Source: CAZQHK01 sp964593455
GTDB lineage: Bacteria; Muiribacteriota; CAYSPT01
DNA length: 64,000 nt
Reading direction: 5' to 3'
Assembly (NCBI GenBank): GCA_964593455.1
Contig: CAZQHK010000009.1
Location: forward strand, 62,001 to 126,000
Shown here one piece after another: positions 1 to 8,896 of the stretch (its first letter is position 1; each line of letters starts with the position of its first letter). Below the pieces are notes generated by a model that worked only from the letters and a program-made list of their open reading frames with translations, was not told the origin of the DNA and did no database searches. The position numbers and the translations under genes are program-made.

Positions 1-1710
1 GGCACGCTCCGTTATCCCATCACCGGCTACCCGGCGACCATCAGAACCGTGGGCAAGAACAGCGGCAATGTCACCAACAGCCTGTTGGAATCGCTGGCCT
101 ACGAAACACCGATGGGACTGCATCCCACAACCCTGAAATACACGCCGGGACTGGCCAACCGCTGGTTCGTGGCCCCGGACAAGATGACTTTCTTTTTCAA
201 ATTCGACCCACGGGCGAAATTTTCCGACGGGGAAGCGGTGGAAGCCTACGACTACGTAGCCACCTGGGACCTTTACACCGACGAGGGCCTCGACGACCCC
301 TTCCAGAACGACTACTGGAACAAGTACGAGCGGCCGGTAGCGCTCACCCGGGACATCGTCATGGTGAAATCAAAACAGCTCAACTGGCGGACCTTCCTCT
401 CCGCGGGAACCTTTGTCGTGCTGCCGCAGCACGTTATCGGCGAAATGACCGGTAAGGAGTACCTGGAGAAGTTCCAGTTCTCCATGATGCCGGGAAGCGG
501 GCCCTACGAGTACCTGGACAGTAAGACAAACATCTCACTCACCATGAAACGGCGCTCCGACTGGTGGGGCGACAAACTGCCGTTGAATCAGGGGCTCTAC
601 AACTTCGACAACCTCATCTTCGAGTGCATCACCGATGAAAATCTGCTGAAGGAAAAATTAAAGAAGGGCGACCTGGACTTCATGCAGGTCAACATCGCCC
701 GGGAGTGGCACCAGGAGTTGACCGCCGACAAGATGGAGAAGATCGCCAAGGGCTGGATACAGAAACGTAAGATCTTTACCCACAAGGCGGCGGGAACCTC
801 GGGTATGGCCTACAATATGCGCCAGTGGCCTTTTGACGACATCAACGTGCGCAAGGCCGTGGCCCATCTCTACAACCGGGAACTGATGATGGACAAGCTT
901 TTTTTCAATGAATATGTTTATCTTGATTCCTTCTACGCCAACTCTCCGTATGAGAATGAAGACAATCCTATAATCAGGTACGATCCCGACGAGGCCATCG
1001 ACCTCCTGGAGGAGGCTGGCTGGGCGCAGACCAGCATCAACGACGAAGGGTACATGGTCCGGGACGGCAAGGTATTCGAAATCACGCTGCCCTACGTGAG
1101 CAAATCCGGCGAGCGGATCTACACCATCTTCCAGGAAGACCTCAAGGAGGTGGGGATCAAGCTCAAGCTGAAACAGATTACGTGGGCTACCATGATCAAA
1201 GACCTGGGTGACCGGAACTTCTCGCTTCTTCCCATGGCGTACACCGGATTGATCTTCCCCAACCCGGAATCCTCTATGCACTCCAAGTTCGCCGACCAGA
1301 AGAACAACAACAATATTTGGGGATTCAAGAACAAGCGGGTGGACGAGATCTGCGACAAGTACTCGTCCATGTTCGACCTGGAGGAGCGGATCGCGGCGGT
1401 AAAGGAGATCGACGGCATCGCTTGCCGGGAGCACCTCTGGTGTTTCGGCTGGTACGGTCCACACACCAGGATTCTTTACTGGAACAAATTCGGGGCTCCT
1501 GATTACCTGTTCAGCCGCTTCGAGCGGAGCACCAACTCCATCATCGTGTACTGGTGGCTCGACGCCGAGAAAGAGAAAAAAATGGAAGAGGCCATTGACG
1601 CGGGAGCGGCTTTGACGGAAGACAGTAAGACCTTTCATAAGGGTCTGGACGTCAAATACTGGGACAAGTATATCAAGAAGCATGGTGCAGAAGAACTGGG
1701 TGACCTGTAA
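1..1710 (+). CDS. Peptide ABC transporter substrate-binding protein, 5' truncated
   Basis: The reading frame is open from base 1, so the N-terminus and any signal peptide lie outside the window; 569 residues are visible. The protein has the layout of family 5 extracellular solute-binding proteins (SBP_bac_5, OppA/DppA/YejA type). This includes a segment like FAINVRKAVAHLYNR around residue 280 followed by a YDPDEAIDLLEEAGW stretch typical of the family's second lobe. It should capture oligopeptides in the periplasm and pass them to the permeases encoded immediately downstream; the gap to the next start is 30 nt. The ligand cannot be read from sequence. The downstream permeases look Yej-like, so a YejA-type substrate range is an inference. 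Confidence 0.88.
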   Translation, partial: GTLRYPITGYPATIRTVGKNSGNVTNSLLESLAYETPMGLHPTTLKYTPGLANRWFVAPDKMTFFFKFDPRAKFSDGEAVEAYDYVATWDLYTDEGLDDPFQNDYWNKYERPVALTRDIVMVKSKQLNWRTFLSAGTFVVLPQHVIGEMTGKEYLEKFQFSMMPGSGPYEYLDSKTNISLTMKRRSDWWGDKLPLNQGLYNFDNLIFECITDENLLKEKLKKGDLDFMQVNIAREWHQELTADKMEKIAKGWIQKRKIFTHKAAGTSGMAYNMRQWPFDDINVRKAVAHLYNRELMMDKLFFNEYVYLDSFYANSPYENEDNPIIRYDPDEAIDLLEEAGWAQTSINDEGYMVRDGKVFEITLPYVSKSGERIYTIFQEDLKEVGIKLKLKQITWATMIKDLGDRNFSLLPMAYTGLIFPNPESSMHSKFADQKNNNNIWGFKNKRVDEICDKYSSMFDLEERIAAVKEIDGIACREHLWCFGWYGPHTRILYWNKFGAPDYLFSRFERSTNSIIVYWWLDAEKEKKMEEAIDAGAALTEDSKTFHKGLDVKYWDKYIKKHGAEELGDL

Positions 1711-1740
1711 GCATGGCTGAGCGATGAGGAGGACCGGTTG

Positions 1741-2850
1741 ATGGCAGCCTATTTCAGTCGCAGATTTTTGTTGATAATACCAACCTTTATCGGAATCACC
1801 TTCCTGGCATTTACCGTCATGCGGTTCGTGCCCGGCGGGCCGGTGGAGCAGGCCATCGCCGCCTACCAGATGCAGATGGCCGGAGCCGGTGAAGCTGGGG
1901 CCTCGACGGGGGGTGGCAGTGGAACGGACCAAAACATATCTATCTCTCCGGAAATGATCCAGAAATTGAAGGAGATTTACGGCTTCGACAAGCCATTCTA
2001 CGTTGCCTATCTCATCTGGCTGAACAAGCTCTCTCCCCTGGGGTTTAACCTGAAGGAGAAAGGGATTATAAAGACCGTGTTCAGCTTGCACTTCAAGAGA
2101 CCCAACATGGGGATCTCGGATACGTACTCCCGGCCCGTCTGGGACGTCATCGCCGAGCGGTTTCCCATCTCCATCAAGTTCGGTTTGATCGGGTTCCTGC
2201 TCTCCTACCTGGTGTGCGTGCCACTGGGGGTGTGGAAAGCGGTGAAGCACGGCAGCGCCTTCGACATGGTATCGTCGGTCATTGTTTTCATCGGCTACTC
2301 GATCCCGGGCTGGGTGCTGGGAATCGTGCTGCTGGTCTATTTCGGCGGCGGCTCATTCTGGAACGTATTTCCCCTGGGCGGAATCAATTCGCCGAACTAC
2401 GGTGACCTCGGATTCTGGGCGCAGTGCCGGGACACCGTCTGGTACATGATTCTGCCGGTGCTCTGCTACATGGTGGGCGGGTTTGCCACCCTGACTATCC
2501 TGATGAAGAACAGCCTGATGGAGAATCTGGGGCAGGACTACGTGCGGACAGCTTTCGCCAAGGGCTTAAGCGAGAACACGGTTATCTTCGTGCACGCGTT
2601 GAGAAACTCCCTGATCCCTATCGCCACCGGCCTGGGACACTTATTATCGCTGATTCTGGCAGGTTCCTACCTGATCGAGAAAGTGTTCAATATCCACGGT
2701 TTCGGGCTTTTAGGGTACACGTCGCTCATCGCTCGTGACTACCCCGTGGTGCTGGGAACCCTGGTGCTGGGATCGCTTCTTAAACTGTTCGGGAACATCA
2801 TGTCTGACGTTCTGTACTGCTATATAGATCCCCGAATCAGGTTTGCATAG
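1741..2850 (+). CDS. Peptide ABC transporter permease, DppB/YejB type
   Basis: An inner-membrane permease of 369 residues with about six membrane segments and the BPD_transp_1 fold. The first helix is followed by VMRFVPGGPVEQAIAA, the PGGP signature seen in DppB/OppB and especially YejB proteins. The EAA-type loop is near residue 270 (DYVRTAFAKGLSENTV), where the ATPases dock. A Gly/Ser-rich stretch around residues 55-65 lies in the first periplasmic loop. ATG 1741 is preferred over TTG 1738 because AGGAGG at 1727-1732 lies 8 nt upstream of the ATG. It is the second gene of the importer operon and probably forms a heterodimer with the next product. Confidence 0.9.
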   Translation: MAAYFSRRFLLIIPTFIGITFLAFTVMRFVPGGPVEQAIAAYQMQMAGAGEAGASTGGGSGTDQNISISPEMIQKLKEIYGFDKPFYVAYLIWLNKLSPLGFNLKEKGIIKTVFSLHFKRPNMGISDTYSRPVWDVIAERFPISIKFGLIGFLLSYLVCVPLGVWKAVKHGSAFDMVSSVIVFIGYSIPGWVLGIVLLVYFGGGSFWNVFPLGGINSPNYGDLGFWAQCRDTVWYMILPVLCYMVGGFATLTILMKNSLMENLGQDYVRTAFAKGLSENTVIFVHALRNSLIPIATGLGHLLSLILAGSYLIEKVFNIHGFGLLGYTSLIARDYPVVLGTLVLGSLLKLFGNIMSDVLYCYIDPRIRFA

Positions 2851-2910
2851 GAAGGGGGGAAGAGCATTAGTTTACTGGAAATAGTCCTGCCGACAAAGCT
2901 GTTCTCTCCG

Positions 2911-4155
2911 GTGTTCCTGAAACGGGTGAGGAAATTCACCACCATGAAGCGGGGATACTACGCGTTCATCCTCATCATCATCCTGTATGTCGGGTCATTC
3001 TTCACCGAGTTTGCCATCAACTCCAACCCGTTGTGGGTAACCTACAACGGTACAAGCTACTTCACGGTGTATGACACGGTAAAACTGAAGAAAGCACTGC
3101 TGAAAGACTACGATGCCCTCTCAAAAGAATCCCGGGAGCTCAAGAAGAAATCCCGGAAAATGGTGGACAAGGAGGAAGGCGCTCGCCTGCTGGCCGAGAG
3201 CAAAGAGCTTAAGGTCAAGTTTCGTAAGATCCTGAAAGCCAAGCGGGACATCTCCAACGGCCGGGCTCTCGGGAAAGTAATCGAGGACATCGATGACAGC
3301 AACTCGGTGACTTTGGCCTTCTATCCCTACGGGCCGGAGGAGTCACTGCTGGAAACCATGCCAAAGGGAGTCAACCCCCCCACCAAACCGGCCTGTATGC
3401 CCCGGCCCGCGGAACTGGATGATCCCACCCTTTCCGAAGAAAAGCGGGAACAGCTGGAAATAGAATATTGGACCGGACCGCATATTTTCGGCACCGACGA
3501 CCGGGGACGCGATGTCTTCGCCAGGCTGGTGTATGGGTTTAGAACTTCTATCTCGTTTTCACTTCTGGTGACATTGATATCCTACATCGTCGGTATCTCC
3601 ATCGGAGCCTTGATGGGATACTACGGAGGCAAGTTCGATCTCACCGTGCAGCGTTTCGTGGAGATCTGGTCGTCAATGCCGTTTCTGTATACCGTGATGA
3701 TCGTGGCCGCCATCATGACCCCGAACTTCACGCTGTTGGCGGTCATCCTGTGTCTGTTCGGCTGGATGGGTATTACCTATTACATCAGGGGAGAATTTTT
3801 CCGGGAGAAAAACAAAGACTACGTGCAGGCGGCTATCGCCATGGGCCAGAAAGACTACAAGATCATCTTCAAGCACATCCTGCCCAACTCGCTGACGCCC
3901 GCCATATCATTCGCGCCATTCGCGGTGGTGGGGAACATCAGTTCGCTGGTCAGTCTGGACTTTCTGGGGTTCGGGCTGCCGCCACCCACACCGAGTTGGG
4001 GAGAACTGCTAGGGCAGGGGCTGGGTAATCTTCAGGCCTGGTGGCTGGCCATGTGCCCACTGGGAGCCCTGTTCATTACCCTGCTGCTGGTGTCGTTCAT
4101 CGGTGAAGCGATACGTGAGGCCTTCGACCCGAAGGTCTACTCGCGGCTGCGCTAG
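2911..4155 (+). CDS. Peptide ABC transporter permease, DppC/YejE type, with coiled-coil periplasmic insert
   Basis: The second permease of the importer (414 residues from GTG 2911). One N-terminal helix is followed by a long non-membrane insert (about residues 45-190). Its first half is strongly charged and predicted coiled coil (repeating Lys/Glu/Leu, around residues 55-115). The BPD_transp_1 membrane core follows, with the conserved FGTDDRGRDVFARLVYG entry motif and an EAA loop near residue 310. DppC/YejE proteins normally have a shorter insert. The frame stays open upstream to the previous stop at 2850 and reads plausible protein (LPTKLFSPVF). AAGGGGGG at 2852-2858 precedes an ATT codon at 2866, so the true start may be an unusual codon upstream of 2911. 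Confidence 0.87.
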   Translation: MFLKRVRKFTTMKRGYYAFILIIILYVGSFFTEFAINSNPLWVTYNGTSYFTVYDTVKLKKALLKDYDALSKESRELKKKSRKMVDKEEGARLLAESKELKVKFRKILKAKRDISNGRALGKVIEDIDDSNSVTLAFYPYGPEESLLETMPKGVNPPTKPACMPRPAELDDPTLSEEKREQLEIEYWTGPHIFGTDDRGRDVFARLVYGFRTSISFSLLVTLISYIVGISIGALMGYYGGKFDLTVQRFVEIWSSMPFLYTVMIVAAIMTPNFTLLAVILCLFGWMGITYYIRGEFFREKNKDYVQAAIAMGQKDYKIIFKHILPNSLTPAISFAPFAVVGNISSLVSLDFLGFGLPPPTPSWGELLGQGLGNLQAWWLAMCPLGALFITLLLVSFIGEAIREAFDPKVYSRLR

Positions 4156-4171
4156 GGACGGAAGTGAGACG

Positions 4172-5164
4172 ATGACTGCGAGAAAAGAGCTGCTGAGAGT
4201 CAGTAATCTGAAGACCTACTTCCGGACCGAAGGCACAATCGCCAAAGCCGTGGACGGAGTTGATTTCAATATCTACGAGGGCGAAGTGCTGGGTATCGTG
4301 GGTGAATCGGGGTCCGGTAAATCAGTCTCGGCTTTATCCATTCTCCGCCTCATTCCGAACCCACCCGGTGATATCGTGGGCGGAGAGATCACTTTCAGGG
4401 GTACGAGCCTGCTCGATCTCAGCTACCAGGAAATGCGGAAAGTCCGGGGCAACGAGATCTCCATGATCTTCCAGGAGCCTATGACCAGCCTGAATCCGGT
4501 ATTTACCATCGGCAAGCAGATCATGGAACCGATCATCCTCCACCAGCACAAGTCGAAGGATGAGGCGGCTGAGATCGCTATCGAGATGCTGGACCTGGTG
4601 GGGATTCCTTCGCCGCGAGAGCGGTTGAAAGACTACCCGCACCAGTTTTCCGGCGGGATGCGGCAGCGGGCCATGATCGCCATGGCCCTGGCGTGTGATC
4701 CGTATCTTCTCATTGCCGACGAGCCGACCACCGCCCTGGATGTCACCATCCAGGCCCAGATACTGGACCTGATGCTCGATGTCAAAGCCAAGAAACGGGA
4801 AGCCGCTATACTGCTTATCACCCACGACCTGGCGGTCATAGCCGAAACCTGCCAGCGGGTGGTGGTCATGTACTGTGGCCGGGTGCAGGAGATTGCCGAG
4901 ATAGAGACCCTGTTCGAAGCGCCGAAGCACCCCTACACCGTGGGGCTTTTGAAATCGCTTCCGTCCACCAATGTGAAATCGGACCGCCTGTACAACATCA
5001 GGGGGAGCGTGCCGAGCATTCTGGAACTTCCGGAAGGGTGCGCGTTCTCCAACCGGTGTGACGAGGCCATGGACATCTGCCAACGGGAAGTGCCTGATCT
5101 TCTGGAAATAGAAGACGGTCACTTCGTCAGATGCCATCTGTACGACCAGCTGGTCACGAAGTAG
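4172..5164 (+). CDS. dppD: Peptide ABC transporter ATP-binding protein, DppD type
   Basis: A cytoplasmic ATPase of 330 residues. It has Walker A GESGSGKS (about 44-51), Q-loop QEPMTSLNP, signature FSGGMRQR, Walker B LLIADEPTTALD and the switch histidine THDLAV. The C-terminal oligopeptide-transport extension carries four cysteines (CAFSNRC, then C before QREVPD and before HLYDQL), as usual in DppD/OppD. The start is ATG 4172, 16 nt after the permease stop; in-frame sequence upstream of it overlaps the permease gene and is not needed. It pairs with the next ATPase to energise uptake. The assignment to D rather than F rests on gene order. Confidence 0.93.
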   Translation: MTARKELLRVSNLKTYFRTEGTIAKAVDGVDFNIYEGEVLGIVGESGSGKSVSALSILRLIPNPPGDIVGGEITFRGTSLLDLSYQEMRKVRGNEISMIFQEPMTSLNPVFTIGKQIMEPIILHQHKSKDEAAEIAIEMLDLVGIPSPRERLKDYPHQFSGGMRQRAMIAMALACDPYLLIADEPTTALDVTIQAQILDLMLDVKAKKREAAILLITHDLAVIAETCQRVVVMYCGRVQEIAEIETLFEAPKHPYTVGLLKSLPSTNVKSDRLYNIRGSVPSILELPEGCAFSNRCDEAMDICQREVPDLLEIEDGHFVRCHLYDQLVTK

Positions 5165-5180
5165 GCAGGTGACGAACGCT

Positions 5181-6245
5181 ATGGCAGAGAAAAAAAACAT
5201 GTTGGAGAAGCGGTTGGAGGAAGCGGAAAAGAAGATTGCCCGGCTGGAGAAAAAGCTGCAGAGTTCCGAAAACCTTCTGCTGGAGGTCAGGAACCTGATG
5301 AAGCATTTCCCTGTGCTGGGCGGCGTTTTGAGACGTCAAGTGGCCACCATCAAGGCCGTGGACGGCATCTCGTTCAAGCTGAAAGCAGGTGAAACCATGG
5401 GGCTGGTGGGAGAGTCCGGGTGCGGTAAATCAACCGCCGGCCGGGCCATCATCGGGCTGTATCGGGCCACGCACGGTGAAGTTAACTTCCATGAAGGCGG
5501 CGGCACCGTGGACTTGACCAAGCTCACCCGGAAGCAGATGCAGCCCTACCGGGCGGAGATTCAGATGATCTTTCAGGACCCGTATAGCTCTCTCAATCCC
5601 CGGCTGACTGTGGGAAACATCATCGAAGAGCCTATGCATATCCACCCCCACAAGATGGATATGGACTACAAGGACAAGGTTATATGGCTGATGGAGAAGG
5701 TGGGGCTGCGCTCCGACCAGTTCGACCGCTATCCCCACGAGTTTTCCGGAGGCCAGCGGCAACGTATCGGTATCGCCCGGGCCCTGGCCACCAACCCGAA
5801 ACTCATCATCGCCGATGAGCCTGTGTCGGCGCTGGACGTCTCCGTGCAGGCCCAGGTCATCAACCTGATGCAGGACCTGCAGGGGGAGTTCGGCCTGGCC
5901 TTCATCTTCATAGCTCACGATCTGTCGGTGGTCAAACACATCAGCAACCGGATCGCGGTGATGTACCTGGGGAACATCGTGGAGATCGGGGAAGCGGACG
6001 AGGTCTATAATCATCCGCGCCATCCTTACAGCCAGGCACTGCTGTCGTCGGTTCCCCTCCCGGACCCGAAGGCCGTGAAGAAAAAACGGATCATCCTGGA
6101 GGGCGACGTGCCCTCGCCGCTTGATAAACCGACGGGTTGCGGGTTTCGGACCCGGTGCCCCATCGTCAAGCCGCCCTGCGCGCGGCTGGTGCCGGCGCTG
6201 GAAGACAAAGACATCGACCACCTGGTGGCCTGCCCGTACGTGTAG
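5181..6245 (+). CDS. dppF: Peptide ABC transporter ATP-binding protein, DppF type, with N-terminal coiled coil
   Basis: The second ATPase of the importer (354 residues). About 35 N-terminal residues rich in Glu, Lys and Leu form a predicted coiled coil not found in standard DppF. The ABC domain follows: Walker A GESGCGKST, Q-loop QDPYSSLNPRL, signature FSGGQRQR, Walker B LIIADEPVSALDVS and switch AHDLSV. The C-terminal oligo_HPY region has the Cys pattern CGFRTRC, C, C. ATG 5181 is chosen over GTG 5169 because AGGTGA at 5167-5172 sits 8 nt before it. It is the last gene of the operon and is followed by an intrinsic terminator. Confidence 0.92.
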   Translation: MAEKKNMLEKRLEEAEKKIARLEKKLQSSENLLLEVRNLMKHFPVLGGVLRRQVATIKAVDGISFKLKAGETMGLVGESGCGKSTAGRAIIGLYRATHGEVNFHEGGGTVDLTKLTRKQMQPYRAEIQMIFQDPYSSLNPRLTVGNIIEEPMHIHPHKMDMDYKDKVIWLMEKVGLRSDQFDRYPHEFSGGQRQRIGIARALATNPKLIIADEPVSALDVSVQAQVINLMQDLQGEFGLAFIFIAHDLSVVKHISNRIAVMYLGNIVEIGEADEVYNHPRHPYSQALLSSVPLPDPKAVKKKRIILEGDVPSPLDKPTGCGFRTRCPIVKPPCARLVPALEDKDIDHLVACPYV

Positions 6246-6265
6246 CGCCGATTTGAAAAAGAAAC

Positions 6266-6300
6266 AAACAGCCTCCCGGTATCACCGGGGGGTTGTTTTA
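6266..6300 (+). terminator. Intrinsic terminator of the peptide importer operon
   Basis: About 20 nt after the dppF stop, an inverted repeat (CAGCCTCCCGGT, 3-nt loop ATC, ACCGGGGGGTTGT) forms a 13-16 bp stem with two G-T pairs, followed by a T-rich tract ending TTTTA. Seen directly in the sequence. Confidence 0.9.
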
Positions 6301-6492
6301 CTTTGTCTAGTAACAGAATTAAATCATTGAGTTGACCGATAACTCAAGGCTCTCTTCCTTTTACAAAAGTGTGACACACGCTGGTAGGATAGCTGGGATT
6401 GAGATGATTCAGCAAGCAGCGTAGAAAGTGGTCCCTACGGAAGCTTGTTTATTATGCAAACGTGGGTGCTAACAAAGTGCTTCTGCGTAAGC

Positions 6493-7854
6493 TTAGTGGT
6501 CCCGCCCTGGGGTTTTCTCCAGCATTTCAGAAAAACCGGCGGAATCTATGAGCGACATGGCCCGCTGGTGGACTCGTTTCGCTTCCTCCGGACGTCCCTG
6601 GTCCCGGTAGTAGCGAGCCAGACGGAGCAGGGGATTATTAACGATGAAATGCTTCCGGCCGTAAAACTCGGTTCGTATATCCAGGATTCGCCGGTAGAGC
6701 CGGGTGCTCTCATCATCATCATTTCTGTGACGGCAGTTCCTGGCCAGGTCGGCCAGAGCTGGTATGCAATCGAGATGGGATAATCCTCGCGCAGTCTCGG
6801 TGGTTAAAAGGATGCGGCTGTACAAAGGGGAGGAGAGAGAATATTTCCCCTGCCTATCATAGACCCGGGCCAGGCTTCGTAGTAGCAGCATCGTATTGTA
6901 TCGGTTGGGACCGTCAATCAGGTCGAAGATGGCGACAGCCCGCAGGTAGAACGATTCGGCTTGATCCAGACGGCCGTATCCGGTATAGAAGTCGCCCAGG
7001 TTCCACAGAGAGTTCGCAATGGTAATGTGGTTTTCCGGCAGGTTCTTTTCCTGGATGGCCAGAACCCGGCGGTAGGCTTCTTCCGCTTCTGTAAACTTCT
7101 CTTGCGCCCGGTACAGCCCGGCCAGCGAGTTGAGCGATAGTACCAGGTAGGGATGGTCTTCACCGAGGTGCTGTTTAAAGAAATCAAGCTGGCGCAGGTA
7201 GATGGGTTCAGCTGCACCGTAACGGCCCTGGCTGCGGTAGGTATTCGCTAAAAGATTTGCGGTTTCTCTGGAACGGTAGTCATCGGCCCCGAAAACCTGT
7301 TCGAAGATCGACAGGGCCTGCCGGTAAAGCAACTCGGCCTCATTATATCGTTTCCGGCTGTTGAACAAATCCGCCAGATTAATCATGGTCACCGCCGTTT
7401 GCTGATGCTGGCTGCCCAGAGCGGCACGGAACAGATCAAGCGCTTGCTTAAATAATAATTCGGTTTCCTCCGGAGCGGTTCCCCGGGCATGGAAAAGCAG
7501 GGCCAGTTCACGTATCCCGCGGGCTTCATCAACAGGGTACCGGTCCGGCTCCCGGCGAAAAATAGCAAGAGCTTTCCTGAATAGGTGTTCGGCTTTTTGA
7601 GAGTCTCCTGATTTTCCGGTTGCCCTGGCCGCTGCGATCATGGCCCGGGCGGAATACACAGGCTTGCTTCCGAAATGTTCACGGGCAATATTCAACGCTT
7701 TCACGGCTGCTTCGGTCGATAACTCGTATTGACCTCTTTTGAAAAGAGCCAATGATACCTTCAGGTGGTTTTTGTATTGTTCTTCCTGAGCACAGGTAGG
7801 GGTGCCCAGGAACAATAGTAATACCAATATCAGTGCAGCGCTCAATTTATTCAT
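6493..7854 (-). CDS. Secreted tetratricopeptide repeat protein (kinesin-light-chain-type TPRs)
   Basis: The 453-residue product starts with a clear signal peptide (hydrophobic residues 5-18, then TPTCAQEE; a Cys at the boundary could also suit lipoprotein processing). About eight TPRs of roughly 42 residues follow, of the TPR_10/TPR_12 type found in kinesin light chains (for example AEHLFRKALAIF and AELLYRQALSIFEQVFG). It is probably a periplasmic or surface protein-interaction scaffold; no enzymatic domain is visible. It is transcribed alone and divergently from the ferredoxin gene, from a promoter at 7882-7910. Partners are unknown. Confidence 0.85.
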   Translation of the reverse strand: MNKLSAALILVLLLFLGTPTCAQEEQYKNHLKVSLALFKRGQYELSTEAAVKALNIAREHFGSKPVYSARAMIAAARATGKSGDSQKAEHLFRKALAIFRREPDRYPVDEARGIRELALLFHARGTAPEETELLFKQALDLFRAALGSQHQQTAVTMINLADLFNSRKRYNEAELLYRQALSIFEQVFGADDYRSRETANLLANTYRSQGRYGAAEPIYLRQLDFFKQHLGEDHPYLVLSLNSLAGLYRAQEKFTEAEEAYRRVLAIQEKNLPENHITIANSLWNLGDFYTGYGRLDQAESFYLRAVAIFDLIDGPNRYNTMLLLRSLARVYDRQGKYSLSSPLYSRILLTTETARGLSHLDCIPALADLARNCRHRNDDDESTRLYRRILDIRTEFYGRKHFIVNNPLLRLARYYRDQGRPEEAKRVHQRAMSLIDSAGFSEMLEKTPGRDH

Positions 7855-7881
7855 AGGCAGGCCAATAGGTTTGTTTTCTTC

Positions 7882-7910
7882 ACTATATCATTGCCAGGAA
7901 GAACAGTCAA
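7882..7910 (-). promoter_or_regulatory. Sigma70-like promoter of the TPR gene
   Basis: On the minus strand TTGACT, a 17-nt spacer and TATAGT lie about 30 nt upstream of the ATG at 7854. Back to back with the promoter of the ferredoxin gene. Confidence 0.7.
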
Positions 7911-7936
7911 AGCCCTTATTTTTTCCTTATTTCTTA

Positions 7937-7965
7937 TTGCAATCACTCTCCCTGTTTGATACAGT
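7937..7965 (+). promoter_or_regulatory. Sigma70-like promoter of the ferredoxin/phosphatase unit
   Basis: TTGCAA, a 17-nt spacer and TACAGT, 38 nt upstream of the ferredoxin ATG. Confidence 0.55.
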
Positions 7966-8002
7966 ATTAACCGTGATTGGTATTCATAGAAGGAGCGGTG
8001 AC

Positions 8003-8188
8003 ATGGAAGAAAAGATAACCATCGTCGTCGATCACACCAAATGCACCGGCAGCGGCGAATGTATCAAGGTCTGCCCACAAAAGGTAATCTCCCTGGTCGA
8101 CGGGAAAGCCGTGATCGACCTGGAAAAATGTGATCTTGACGGAATTTGTATCCCGGCCTGTCCGAATAGCGCTATCATCATCGAATAA
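8003..8188 (+). CDS. Small two-cluster ferredoxin with Ser/Asp at the second ligand positions
   Basis: A 61-residue ferredoxin-like protein, cytoplasmic. It keeps the symmetric fold of bacterial 2[4Fe-4S] ferredoxins with two motifs, CTGSGECIKVCP (Cys14, 20, 24) and CDLDGICIPACP (Cys43, 49, 53). In both motifs the second cysteine of the usual C-x2-C-x2-C is replaced, by Ser17 and Asp46. Such sites may hold 3Fe-4S clusters or 4Fe-4S clusters with an Asp ligand, as known for Pyrococcus furiosus ferredoxin. ATG 8003 follows AAGGAGCGG at a good distance; in-frame sequence further upstream is not needed. The acid phosphatase gene follows after 45 nt. The redox partner is unknown. Confidence 0.85.
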   Translation: MEEKITIVVDHTKCTGSGECIKVCPQKVISLVDGKAVIDLEKCDLDGICIPACPNSAIIIE

Positions 8189-8233
8189 CAATACGACCTG
8201 TTCTTCAATATACCGTATAAAAAAGGATACGAC

Positions 8234-8845
8234 ATGAAATCACGCTTGGACGTTACCATACTGGTGTTGATAATATTCGCGTGTCTGGGTGCCGGAACGA
8301 GTCAAATATTCTTTGCCACTGCAACCGGTGAGATTCCAACCGAACCCGGAGTCAGCCGGGTCGGATTCGATATCGACAATACGCTGGTTTTCAGCGATAT
8401 GGCCTTCGACGAGGTGCGAAAAACAACTGACCTCGAAGCCTATACAGACGAATGGTGGGAAGCTGTCAACCGGTTCAGCAACGAGCGGCTGTGTCCACCC
8501 AAAAAGCTGGCAACCGCTATTCTGCGGGAGTATCAGAGGAGACATGTTACCATCTACGCCATAACCGCCCGCAAAAGCTTCGGAGGAGAAACACTCAAAC
8601 AGTACGTCTCCAGTAAATTTGGTATTCCTGAGGACCACATCTTCTTTGAACCGGAAAGCAAGACCGACAGGCTTAAAGAGCTGAAACTCGATGTCTTCTA
8701 CGGCGACTCGGACACAGATATCAAATTTTCCATGGAAGCCGGAGTCAAAGGGATTAGAGTGCTGCGTCACCCATATTCCACCTACTGGAAACACTACGAG
8801 CCCGGCAAGTACGGCGAGATCGTCCTGCAAAACTCCGCTGAATAA
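8234..8845 (+). CDS. aphA: Class B acid phosphatase (HAD superfamily), AphA-like
   Basis: A 203-residue secreted phosphomonoesterase. An N-terminal hydrophobic signal sequence (residues 8-28) precedes the HAD motifs: motif I FDIDNTLVFS (nucleophile Asp46, acid/base Asp48), motif II with Thr111 (ITARKS), Lys143, and motif IV YGDSDTDI (Asp158, Asp162). This pattern, including the C-terminal GIRVLRHPYSTY stretch, matches class B acid phosphatases (AphA), periplasmic Mg-dependent enzymes that release phosphate from nucleotides and other monoesters. AAAAGGA at 8221-8227 supports ATG 8234. Probably co-transcribed with the ferredoxin; a functional link is not obvious. Confidence 0.88.
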   Translation: MKSRLDVTILVLIIFACLGAGTSQIFFATATGEIPTEPGVSRVGFDIDNTLVFSDMAFDEVRKTTDLEAYTDEWWEAVNRFSNERLCPPKKLATAILREYQRRHVTIYAITARKSFGGETLKQYVSSKFGIPEDHIFFEPESKTDRLKELKLDVFYGDSDTDIKFSMEAGVKGIRVLRHPYSTYWKHYEPGKYGEIVLQNSAE

Positions 8846-8896
8846 CACCCTTCACGGTTGCAGTAGATGGCTTAATAAGGCTATAGGGTATGTAAC

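Noticed and set aside
658..2250. Long minus-strand open frame (530 codons) opposite the peptide-importer genes
   Set aside because: It spans two well-supported plus-strand genes, has no recognisable domain and has the composition of an antisense shadow in GC-biased sequence.
6301..6492. Repeated words (GGGACCACT and AAGCTT on the minus strand) near the 3' end of the TPR gene
   Set aside because: The words are short, only about 60 nt apart and imperfectly arranged; not enough to claim a repeat element or an insertion site.
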